Source: Dimorphilus gyrociliatus | Lineage: Eukaryota; Annelida; Polychaeta; Dinophilidae | Reading direction: 5' to 3' | Assembly (NCBI GenBank): GCA_904063045.1 | Contig: CAJFCJ010000014.1 | Coordinates: forward strand, 1,485,643-1,549,642 | Length of the DNA: 64,000 nucleotides | Shown here: one piece after another, positions 54,080 to 64,000 of the stretch | Position numbering within the stretch: position 1 is the stretch's first letter | Layout: the number at the start of each line of letters is the position of its first letter | Notes under the pieces: generated by a model | The model's input: only the letters and a program-made list of their open reading frames with translations | Told to the model about the DNA's origin: nothing | Database searches by the model: none | Program-made: the position numbers and the translations under genes

Positions 54080-57000
54080 ATGGAGATGACAAACATAAAG
54101 TTAGGATTATGGACAGTCATCTTAACTTTCATCGCTGCTGTAAACGGTAAGTTTAGTATTAAAAAAAGCTAGTAGACGCCTCGTCTTTATTCTTTATAAA
54201 TACATACTGATCAACAATGAACGCTTATTTGCCTAAGTGATGGATGCCAGAATCGACTGCGTGGTCTTTGTAGAGTTTGTGGATATTGATGAGCGTTGAC
54301 ACAGGGTCAACCGTTCTTCGCATTTCTAGAGCGGAGATTTGTAAAATTCGCTACAAACTTTATCGTGATGAGTAATTGGGTTTGTCAAACGAATTTGGAT
54401 ATGTTTACATATTGTTATACGGAATATAGGCTACATTATGAACTGTATATAGGATTTACTCAAGCGCAAAAGCTGGCTAATCCAACATATAGTATAATCG
54501 CTATGGGATAGAGAGAAAGTAAAAAAAAGAAACAGAGTAGGGAAATGAGAGAAGAACGACTAAAAGAAATGCGGTAGATTATCTCAGTACAGTTGGCAAA
54601 TGAGTGCGAATGCGTAAAAATTCTCTTCCCGCCAAAAGAAACTTTATTTTACTTAGGGAATAGTTTTCTCCCCAGCTTGCCAAGGTTGAAGGTGGTAATG
54701 AGAGGGTAGCACTTAAACACGTAGTTGTTTTTTGTACATTGTAAGCAATATATAAGCCTAACAAATATGACTAAATATAAGTAATAACTAATGGAAAATA
54801 GAGAGGAGAATATGTTTTAAAGGGAAGGAAATTATTATAGAGAAAAATGAAGAAGGAGGTTACGGGATAAAGATAGAGAAAATTATAAGAACTCAAGTTC
54901 TGATGGGCGTCAAATTCTTGTCAGCATTCTCTTTTCCTTTCCTTATAATTTATATTACCGACGTATTTTTTTGCGTTAAGCCTCTCATATATGCTATTAT
55001 AATTATCTCATTCCAAGTTAAAATACACTACCGAAATTAAACGTCAACATTCTATTGAATAGAACCTCAGTATGTTTTTATTACAGCAAACAAAAAAAAG
55101 ACGTTTTTCTAGCTTATTAGTTTATTTATTGCCGGTCTATTGCCTACAACCCCCACTTACATTATACATGATATTTATCAAAACCTGTAATAAACACTTG
55201 ATCGCCTCTCCTCTTGTAGTTGTCAATTAAACTGAGAAAGGAAGGGGGAAGAGAAAGAGGAAAAAAGAAATCTAAAGAAGGGTAGGGTAGTAAGGGTTTA
55301 ATTTAAAAAAGAATAAAAAGGGCGTAAATAGTAGGTTTATGTGAAAACATCGTGTATCCAGTATAGATATATTTACATTTTGCAATCAATCTTAACATAT
55401 GTTTTATACTAAGGTTGCAGCTGGTAGATTTATGACTGCATGCGTTCGACATTCATTTCAAGTAAAACCAGCCCACCTTTTATCCTTGCTATATCTAATT
55501 ACGCAATAGTTATAGTAATAATTATTAATGACTGTTTGTTCTTCTTTCGATGTGGCAATACGTTATGATATTCGTAACAATAGAGAGGAAAATTAAAAAT
55601 TGATCAGGACTGATAGGTTGCTAATTGTGTCGCTCTTTTCTGCAGAAAAGAGATGCATAGGCCTAAAGGGAGGGAGAATAGTCGGCACGAAACAGTAAAG
55701 TGGAATGGGGGAAGGGAATTTATCGGTGGTTTGATAGTTTTTAAAAGAGGTTTTTTCACCCAAACCTTTTTACCGCCTCTCCGCACGACATTGTTATTAG
55801 ACGTTCTAAATTTGGGGCATTGAAAAGAGCGACGCCTCCGTCGCAGACTTTTTTCCCCCTATACTTCCTATCAGCCCGCCACTGCTATAAAAGCTTAGAA
55901 CGGGTAGCCCGGAAACCCAGGGCGTTGTTACGCCGCTGCAGGAGCAAGTGTAGAGTCGCGGCGGTCTCGTCATTACAGAATCTTCGTTCGTCATGAAAAC
56001 GACTGTTCTCTTTATTTGCTGTATTCTTTCAGCTCGATCGTCGTTACCAATCGTTCAGTCACCCGATATAGGAGAAACAGATAAAGTTGTAACTATATCT
56101 ACTATAAGGGTAAGTTATTCCTGCTTTTAATTTCCTTCTCATTTACTCATAATCATTCCCCTTCTCTCCCACTCTTTCCCGTTCGCCCTTCCTTCTTATC
56201 TCACCATCTCCATTCCTGTTTTCCCTTTATTTTATTTTTTCTTTCCAATTTCATTCTCTTATTTGCCTAAGAAATTCCTGTATACTTTCTACCTTTTTAC
56301 CAGTTTCGTCTCGTTTATTTATCTATCAGCTAACCGTAGGGATGAGAAACACGTGGAATTAGTTATTGAAAAATATGTAGGCGACGTTAAACTATTCACG
56401 GCACTTGTTTTTTCAATATCGAATTACTGGCAAACCGCTGCAAAAGTAATTTTAAAGTTTGTAGACAAAGATCAATTGCCTTTTATTAGAAACCGAGTGC
56501 GTAATCAATCACAGTTAGCGAATGGTTTTTAATTAGTAGCCGTCTCTCTGATTTCTCCCTTACTTTCTTACTTTTTAGTTTAAAGCCTATTACATTTTCA
56601 TTCAACTGTTAATAGTCATTTCGCTTCTTTGTATGTTTGTTAAGTTTGTACCATAAAAGGAATAATCCATACTATTTATATATAGCGTATACTGTATTTT
56701 GCTTTACATAAATATATATATATATATATATATATAACTGAACATTTCTCTAGGCAAGTGTTATTTTATTTAACGCGTATCTCATAACTTAAAAGAAAAT
56801 AGTTTCCCCTTCAGCTATATAAGTACTTCGCTTATAAAGGTTTCTGCAACGCGCATGATGTAGCGTTTCTTTTGTACTGCAACGTATTTCATACCTCTTC
56901 ACGAAATTTATATTATGTTTACATAGGGTTTTTTTTAATCAACCTGTTTTCCTCCCCCACAACCACATAACACTATGCATATAAGATCTCATTCTTCCCT

Positions 57001-60000
57001 TCCTCTCTTTTCTATTTCATCCTCCCGTTTCTTCTCATTTACCTCCTTCCTCTTCTCTTCTTTTCTACCCCTCTTCCCCTACAGTTTTCTCTCTTATGTT
57101 GTCAATATGAATGAAATATAATATATGAAACGATTGAGCATAAAAATTTCTCCTTATTTACTCAATCGAACAAACGAACAAAAGAGCAAACTGGAATTTT
57201 TTTATGTAGTAAAAGGAGGAAAAACTATACAAACTTTGGGGCACTTTTCACGCTCGACTGCAAAAAACTCACATCAATAGGATAGAGTTATTGTTTTTAA
57301 TTTGCCGGTCGCTTTGATGCTGCACGCTAACTGACCATTGGAATATAAATAGGCGTACTGCAGCGAAACACTGCAATTAATTTCGTCCGGCTGCCGCGAG
57401 ATAAACACGTGCAACAGGCGTTCCTGAAATCGGCTCATCATCTCTCAACCGACTCCTTTCCTTTCGTTCGATTACCCAATCGATCGTAATACTTAATGAT
57501 ATAATAGAAGAAATAGACAAAAAAATGATGGGTCAGAAAACTTGTCAAGATAAGACATCGTCACGCTAACCTGGCTAATTTCTACGTCGATTCGAATTTC
57601 GACGAATTTAATGCATTTCCCCTCATCTCAATTGATCAAAATCGTGACGCTTCAATATAATCCATCATATTACCCATCTTTTGTTCCTGTTGAACAAAAG
57701 AATTGACCTCGTTACACACTTGACTTGATGCTTCTTGGTGAGCGTTTTCTCCGAAGGCGTTTTCTGTCTATTTTTATTTAGTTGCCTCGCTTGTAATTAT
57801 CTTCGTCTGTCGTGAAAGAAGGAAAAAGTGACTACGAGGGGTAATGCATAGAAAGGCACGGATTATTAGCTGCCACTGTTTTACTCACGTTCAAGACACG
57901 CTCCCTTCAAGTGAAATCCTTTATCGTTTCCTATTTAATTGCCGGTGAAGGAAATGTTTGTAATAAAAAAATAGTTATGTCTAGTGAAAAACTCGGCAAA
58001 TAACATTTACTCCGCATCTAATTACATTCGTCTTATAAATTGGCCATCGTAGCGTACAGATAACTAATAGAATTCGCTCTTCCGCTTAGTTCGTGCGTCC
58101 TCCCCCTCTTCCTCTTCTCTTATTATCCCTAATACTGTAAATCGTTCAATTAGTAATTTAGACGCCGTATATTTACATTTATATACGCTATTGTATAATC
58201 TATAATACCGGATATATGCAGAGCGAACTTTTGTGGTTTTTTCATTACTCAGAGTGTGACATTTTGGCAGATCGTGCTAAGACCTTTTTATAATTGTTTC
58301 CTTGCCATATTGGACAAAGAAGATAAAAGGAAACATACCAGTGGGAAAATAAGTTCATAGAGTGAGACAGAAAATGAGAGAGACAGCGTAAAAGAGAAGG
58401 CGGCAGGGCGTGGTATGGGAGGGGGTAAGGGGATTGAGGTAAAGAGAATGACAGGAGGAGCGAAAAAGAAAGAAGAAAAACAAAAGAATGGTAACAGAGG
58501 AAGTCACCGTATATATCTAAATATATACTGAGTAAACAAAATGAAAGAATAAGGAAGGAAGAGGAGTAGACGTGAAAGAGCATAGAATGTCTTGTACAAG
58601 TATATTAAAAGCGGTTGGAGTTTTAAGATAGATGAATTTTGCCTTAAGTAATATACAAAGAAATCTAACAGTTGCAGTGAGACTGCAAATTAATGACTGC
58701 ACTTAGCAAACAATAAAAATACCGATATACAATCTATACAATGGTTAATATATATGGCGCCAAACTAGCGTGATGGCGAGCTTTCAATGCTCATTCAAAA
58801 TTTAAGATACCCTACCTTTTTGTTATTTATTCCATAAGTTGACCTTTATACTCCTCTCTTTTTCTAAACTTTCTCTCCCTCCTCTTTTTCTTTATATCCT
58901 TTTTATGCCCAATTTTTTGCATATTTTTCTTCCGGCAGATTGAGCCGTACGTCGTCATCCATAAGGAAATAAGGGATCACTATCGTTACGAAGGTTATAT
59001 TATTGATCTAGTTCGAGAGTTGTCTAGGGATTTGGGCTTCAAATTTAAAATATTTGAAGTAGAAGATGGTCAATTTGGCTTTCGTCATAATGGAAATTGG
59101 AATGGTATGATTGGAGAAGTTATAGGAAGAGTAAGTACTCAATCTTTCCCTCTCCCTCTTCTGTGAAAGGGCAATTTATTCTTGAACGGTTAAAACGGTT
59201 AGTTCAAAGAGTTTTGTAAGTGCTTGTTAAGAGCTCACACTAAATTAGACCCCAAATATATAATTCGATTTATGGTAATGAAATGAGGGTGGACTATTGA
59301 ATGAAGTAATAGGATACAGAAAATTGGGTAGGGGTGGTTTACATAAAATAAAGCTGCCTCAACTAACTTCCTTCCGACTAAATATACATGTTCTATTAAT
59401 GATTTAATAGAAAACTGTAGAGTTTTCATTTAGTACAAATTAAGGCGAAACTAACCGAGTTCCGCGATCCGACAATAACCTCGTTAGAAGGAAATTGCCT
59501 CCAGGTGGCGTTTATGCAAAAAAGAGGTACTCGCGATCCGCTCAGGACGTTACTTATAAGAAAAGGTGCTGCAATTCGCTGTATTAAGCGGCAGATGCGG
59601 CTGTTAATGGTTTTGGCTGTGGGCCGCATAAATTTTAAGTAAGCAGGGAAATACAAAAAGAAACCAGACCAAAAACAGCCACAAGTGGTGAATTTTAAAA
59701 AAACCGCTATCATTTGATTGGGACGGAAGCATTTCTACCCTGGAGACGCCCTCCAACTGCAATCGGCCGGTCGTGGACATGACCTTTAGCCTTGCGGCAT
59801 CAACCTTAGTCCACTATTTAGGCGTCATTCACTCACCATCTCGACCAAATGCTACCGCCCTAATTTCGTATTCTGTAGACTTCCGCTAAGATCCGAAAGG
59901 TTTAATTGAATTCGTTTTTCTCTTTTTCTCCTTTTTCTAGAGGGTCGATTTAGCGGCAGCTCCCCTCCTCATGACTAGACCTAGAATGAGAGCCATAGAC

Positions 60001-60609
60001 TTTACAGAACCATTCATGAAAGTTTACGCATCTGTGTTAATAAATAAACAAGCAAGCGAACTTATAAATGGCTACAAGGATTTATTAAATCATCCCCACT
60101 TTACATATGGAGTGCAAGCTAAAGGTGTTTTACGAAGAGCATTAAAGTTGTCAAATGATACAGATTTGTCAAGATTATGGAAGCAAATGTTAAGGTGGCA
60201 AGAAAGAGGTTTAAAATTCATATTTACAAAGAATAACGAAAGAGGTATCAAGAATGTAAGAATCGACGAAAGCTACGCCTTTATCCTCCCTTCACCAATT
60301 GCAGACTATATGCAACTTCAAATGCCTTGCAATTTAAAATCAGTTGATAAGTTCCTTATAAATATGGACTATGCTTTTGCTGCAAGAAAAAACTCTTCTT
60401 TAGTATCAAAAATAAATAAATCATTGAGAAAATTCAAGAAAAATGGATATTTAGATAGACTACGGAAAAAGTGGTGGGAAGATAGATCCCAATGCTCCTC
60501 AGCTAGAAGTATCAAGAGAGAAGTATTGGGATATAACGGGAAATCTACCGCTGTAAAGGGACATTTTTATTTAGTACTTCTACCTCCTTTACTATTATTA
60601 TTGTTATAG
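54080..60609 (+). CDS. Channel-less ionotropic glutamate receptor-like ligand-binding protein, probably GPI-anchored
   Basis: Exons 54080-54146, 56033-56109, 58939-59130 and 59941-60609 join in phase to 334 residues; an alternative start at 55993 gives 325. After the signal peptide comes an iGluR S1 lobe (IEPYVVIHKE, YEGYIIDLVREL, NWNGMIGEVI, then APLLMTRPRMRAIDFTEPF with the ligand-carboxylate Arg). S2 follows after a short linker (ASELINGYKDLL, TYGV, DESYAFILPSPIADY, KKWWEDRSQC), including the Cys pair that forms the conserved S2 disulfide. The membrane helices and pore normally between S1 and S2 are absent, and exon 59941-60609 runs through the join, so splicing cannot restore them. The C-terminus is hydrophobic and ends without a cytoplasmic tail (FYLVLLPPLLLLLL), typical of a GPI signal. 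No amino-terminal domain. The function is unknown; ligand capture or scavenging is a guess. Confidence 0.85.
55886..55893 (+). promoter_or_regulatory. Proximal TATA box of the iGluR-like gene
   Basis: TATAAAAG is a consensus TATA box 100 bases before the in-frame ATG at 55993. A GC-richer 5' UTR-like stretch (55900-55980) follows. It predicts an mRNA starting near 55916 that uses the second signal peptide (MKTTVLFICCILSA). Confidence 0.55.
55993..56109 (+). CDS. Alternative first exon of the iGluR-like protein
   Basis: ATG 55993 opens MKTTVLFICCILSA, a signal peptide, in frame with the mature protein (RSSLPIVQSPD). The pyrimidine-rich signal-peptide codons include TATTCTTTCAG ending at 56032, a good splice acceptor. 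Splicing from 54146 (phase 1) to 56033 keeps the frame and swaps in a different signal peptide (MEMTNIKLGLWTVILTFIAA). Confidence 0.6.
56110..58938 (+). other. Intron of the iGluR-like gene
   Basis: A 2.8 kb intron between donor GTAAGT and acceptor TTCCGGCAG. It is AT-rich with CT-rich tracts and a TA repeat at 56708-56736. The 89-codon frame at 56263-56532 shows no similarity I recognise. Confidence 0.6.
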
Positions 60610-60631
60610 TGTATCATAACAGTCTAGAATT

Positions 60632-60637
60632 AATAAA
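60632..60637 (+). terminator. Poly(A) signal of the iGluR-like gene
   Basis: AATAAA lies 23 bases after the stop codon. Confidence 0.5.
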
Positions 60638-61378
60638 AAGAAACGAAGAAGATAGGGGGATGAATGTATATAAAAGAAATATAAAATATATACATAACGA
60701 CTATATATATATATATATATATAAATGTATATGTATGCAGTATATACAGCATAAATGATGTATCTATAAAAGAAAACGAGTAAGAAAGAAAGGAAGAAGA
60801 AGAAAGAAAAGAAAGAAAGAAAAAAAAAAAAGACTGCAGATTACAATTCCATTATGCTCATTCTAACTGTCTTCTCTATTTGTTTGTATACTGAAATCAC
60901 CTTATTATATATTCATGGTCACATATTGTTTAAGCTTTTTTGTTCATGTAAATCATATAGTTGATAACTGTTTTTCTAGTTTATTCTAGCGATATCCATA
61001 CATATATATATATATATTACTAATATGTATTTATATGTATGCTATATCGTATAAAAATCCGCCTAATGATTTTATTCCTTCCCATTTGAATAGAGAAATA
61101 CCTTTGAAGTTTATTATATAAATCTTGTACATACAAAGATTCTAATAATATACATATATTATACGTAAAATATGTATATAAACAGTATATATACAAAGAT
61201 ATAGGTAACTATATTTGAAAGCCTATATACAATATATAGGCATATATTTATCTATTTTTTATGTACAACTTCTACTTCGTCGACCAATGAATTGTTAATA
61301 ACATTTTATATACATAAAAATATATATAATATTATTATACAATATTTATATATAATATATGCTATATATATATACAGT
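60638..61378. other. Intergenic, TA-rich
   Basis: A purine tract (60780-60835) and repeated TA microsatellites. No gene seen; it includes the 5' region of the APH-type kinase gene. Confidence 0.5.
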
Positions 61379-62559
61379 ATGATAGATATGATTATGTTAT
61401 CAAAAAGAAGAAATACATACTTATATCATAAAACAAGATATATGAATCATACAATCAAAAAATTACATTCCTCTTGTGCAATAAGTCAAAACCTAACTTT
61501 GTCAAATACAATTATTAGTACCAATACAGCAATGGAAATTAATGGAGAAAATATATATACATTATTAAAAGACAGATTAAAGTTAACTTTTACTGAATTT
61601 CGGACAGTGAATGTCTCAAAAGGATGTGATCATAGAGTTATGCTTATTAACCTAATTGACTGTCAAATTGATCGGTTAATCGTAAAAGAACCCCTTTCGG
61701 AATATGATAAAATTCATAACGAAATTTTAGGTTGCCAAATAGCAGAAAATGGACAAGTTACTGCCCCTAGAATTTTATTACACGACTCAGCTTATCTAGT
61801 TGAAACTTGTATTGGAGAAATGGATTTCTACGAATATTTTATCTCTATAAATGCTCCAGAGAAAAAAGAAATAATTAATAATTTCTATAAACATGTTGGA
61901 AGGTAAATTTTAAATTTATAATTCCATTTCTTTAAGTCAATTTCTTTAATAAACATATTTTTAGAAATTTAGCCAAATTTCACTCAGCGAATAATGGAGA
62001 AGGTTTTGGCAAAGTAATAAACTTTTCCAGTCACCTTTCAAAGGGTTATTGCCCCAGAGGAATGTACAAGACAGCTTCAGAATATATAAACTCTTGGTTT
62101 TCATTTGAATCAGACATATTTCTTCCCGAAAAGAACATATTAACCGAAGAAGAAATTAGTCAGTGTCGACGATATTGGATCGAAAACCAAGAGTTTGTCA
62201 ATAACGTTAAACAAACAACTCTACTGCACGGCGATGTTGACCTATCGAATATTCGAGTTGATAGTGACGGACAGTTTAGAGGTTTTGTAGACTTCGGAGA
62301 TGCGTACATTGGGGATTGCTTAGACGATTTAAGTAGGTTATACGTTCATCTTTATGGTCAAGTTGATTGGACAGCTCTTGTAAATGGATATGAAGAGATT
62401 GCCGGCAAGCAAGCTGTTGACGAGAGAAAATTAAAAGTCTACTCTTTCCTCCTCTTATCGTGGATTATCCCACATTCAAAGAAGAATCTAGATATTGAGA
62501 AACCGAATAGATATCATTTTTATAAAAGTGTTTTTATTCGTTTAATCTCTAATAAATAA
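61379..62559 (+). CDS. APH-type small-molecule kinase (aminoglycoside/choline kinase superfamily)
   Basis: Exons 61379-61902 and 61965-62559 join in phase 2 to 372 residues; if Met 61532 is used the product is 321 residues, which better fits the domain, since the first 50 residues are basic and low-complexity. The N-lobe has a plausible ATP-contacting Lys (RLIVKEPL) and a following Glu (HNEILG). The C-lobe carries the catalytic loop LLHGDVDLSNIRVD (HGDxxxxN) and the metal-binding VDFGDAYIGD, diagnostic of the APH fold. Animal relatives phosphorylate small amines or hydroxylysine; many bacterial ones phosphorylate antibiotics. The substrate is unknown. Similarity in the catalytic loop looks as bacterial as animal, but the intron shows it is now a eukaryotic gene. 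Confidence 0.8.
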
Positions 62560-64000
62560 ACAAATAAATATCTCTAATTCTCATATTCATTCCTCTATAT
62601 TGGCTAAATATCGATAAAAACTGTATATACAATATATATACAGTCTATATAGATAAAGATGCAAAGAAAACACCATTCATTCATTCCTTACCCCCTCCCC
62701 CCTATTTCTCTCAAGAAAATATATACTATTTTTAGCCTATCACATTGTTTCTTCTTTCATCGTTATCTTCACCCTGGATATTTTACCGCAAGGATAGCAG
62801 GGCCATCTAGCGTCTTGTGTATAACTACTAATACCTTTGGTTGATAAGCTGAACCTAAGATGCAGAATCTTAGGAAAGCAAATGAGATTTTTAGACGCTT
62901 TAGCTGTAATAAAATATTACGTCATTTATTTCGTTTAATAATGCATGAAGCTGTTCTATAGAGGTTATTGTTAGAGACTTGTTGATAAAAACTTGTCAAG
63001 TTGGTACTCTAATGAAATTTTACGTTCGTTTGAATGGATTTAAAGCATTTATTATTCAAATATTCGATAGAAACCCCTTAACGTTAATAATTGTCTTTTA
63101 CAATTCTTTAAATAGAGTATTGTTTATTAATGATTAGCATCACTTGTAGTCCGTTACAAATGGGGGTATCTATCATTAAAATGAAAAAAAAGTGGCAAAG
63201 AGACTACATTAAAGTCCATTTTCCCATGTATTTGATTTTCTCTTTACTTTGCTTTATATTACTATTAGCATATAGATTCTACAGAAATTTTTCCTAATAT
63301 TTTTATTGTTTAAAGTATATTTACACAGAAAGGAGAATATTCATCCTATTGACTTTTTAAATACTAAACAAATATGTAAACCTTTTCCTGATCTTCTTAA
63401 ATTACTCTTCTGCTTATTACATAGATTTAGTAAACATGATATATAAATATCACTTTTAAATCGTTTAAGATCCGATTTAGACTCGTCACAATAATAAAAA
63501 TATCTTATTTTTATTTAGTTTTACATTTCAGTTTTAAGGTTTTCATATCAACTTCTAACATTTTTTGGTCGGATCTTGGTTTTATTTTTTCGCCTAAATT
63601 TTCTGTACTAATATATTTTCCATTTTTTTCCTATTTCATTTTATATTTAATAATATCCATTATGGAAAAAAAAGACTCTTAAAATAGATGAGAAATTTCT
63701 ATCCTTTATAGGCTTTTAATTACCTTGTCTAAGAAAGCAATGTTTATAGAGAGTGTTAATCGAGTATTCTCTGTTATCCGTGAAAATTTAATTAAAATAG
63801 TTTATTAAATAAAAAAAACCGGCGACAAAAATAGTTGTCTTGTACAATGCGTTTTTGTAATATCTTTAAGAGAAAATACTAAAGACGTTTGCGTCTGTCT
63901 ATGCTTAATTAGCGTTTATTATTAATGACATCTATCAAAAAGCTTTGAGAGACGTCACCGCAGTCATTTGTAGAAGATACTATGGGAAAAATTATCATAG
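62560..64000. other. Right-edge noncoding region
   Basis: AT-rich with no recognisable exon. A CTGTATATA/TATATACAG inverted repeat lies near 62621-62643 and a reversed TAGATGGC motif near 62812-62819. Confidence 0.45.

Noticed and set aside
58245-58702. Minus-strand Leu/Ser-rich frames
   Set aside because: Low-complexity readings of a purine-rich tract within an intron.

Overview
This is nuclear DNA of an animal. It is AT-rich and gene-sparse, and its genes have several exons with GT-AG introns that are often only about 55-70 bases long. The genes encode clear metazoan orthologues: GSTCD, RAD51, SLC39A7/ZIP7, BUB3, phenylalanine hydroxylase, neuroligin and prohormone convertase 2. Neuroligin and PC2, together with the ShK/DUF704x and sushi/mucin surface proteins, point to a bilaterian invertebrate. 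A small compact-genome lophotrochozoan such as a minute annelid is my best guess, at low confidence. I saw no bacterial operons, CRISPR arrays, rRNA, convincing tRNA or intact transposons.

Layout. 1-1086 (+): 3' part of GSTCD. 1386-8606 (-): secreted ShK + DUF7042/7043/7044-like protein; its signal-peptide exon sits 3 kb upstream of the rest. 9561-13064 (-): type I membrane protein with a mucin-like Thr repeat and about seven sushi modules. 14527-15926 (-): RAD51, head-to-head with 16198-17542 (+) SLC39A7 across a 271-bp shared promoter. 18423-19532 (+): BUB3. 20362-22367 (+): PAH. 24281-37439 (+): neuroligin, with large introns. 39513-42812 (-): PC2. 42.8-50.1 kb: a long noncoding stretch. 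50154-51536 (+): single-exon CABIT-domain (GAREM/Themis-like) protein. 54080-60609 (+): a channel-less ionotropic-glutamate-receptor-like protein. 61379-62559 (+): APH-type small-molecule kinase.

The most unusual item is at 54080-60609. It is a secreted, probably GPI-anchored protein made only of an iGluR ligand-binding domain. S1 and S2 are joined directly inside one exon, with no pore or membrane helices and no amino-terminal domain. It keeps the binding arginine and the S2 disulfide but has lost the usual S2 amino-acid contacts. Two tandem TATA promoters appear to drive two alternative signal peptides, and the second signal-peptide coding sequence doubles as the splice acceptor for the first. 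Other points of interest are a dispersed AGRTGGCG (CTCF-like) motif, a 10-bp inverted pair of it at 49.7 kb, a recurrent TACTGTATA box, and a GC-AG intron in neuroligin.

For spliced genes the coordinates give the whole coding span; exons deduced from splice signals and reading phase are listed in the evidence. All function calls come from reading the sequence and from recalled family motifs, with no database search.
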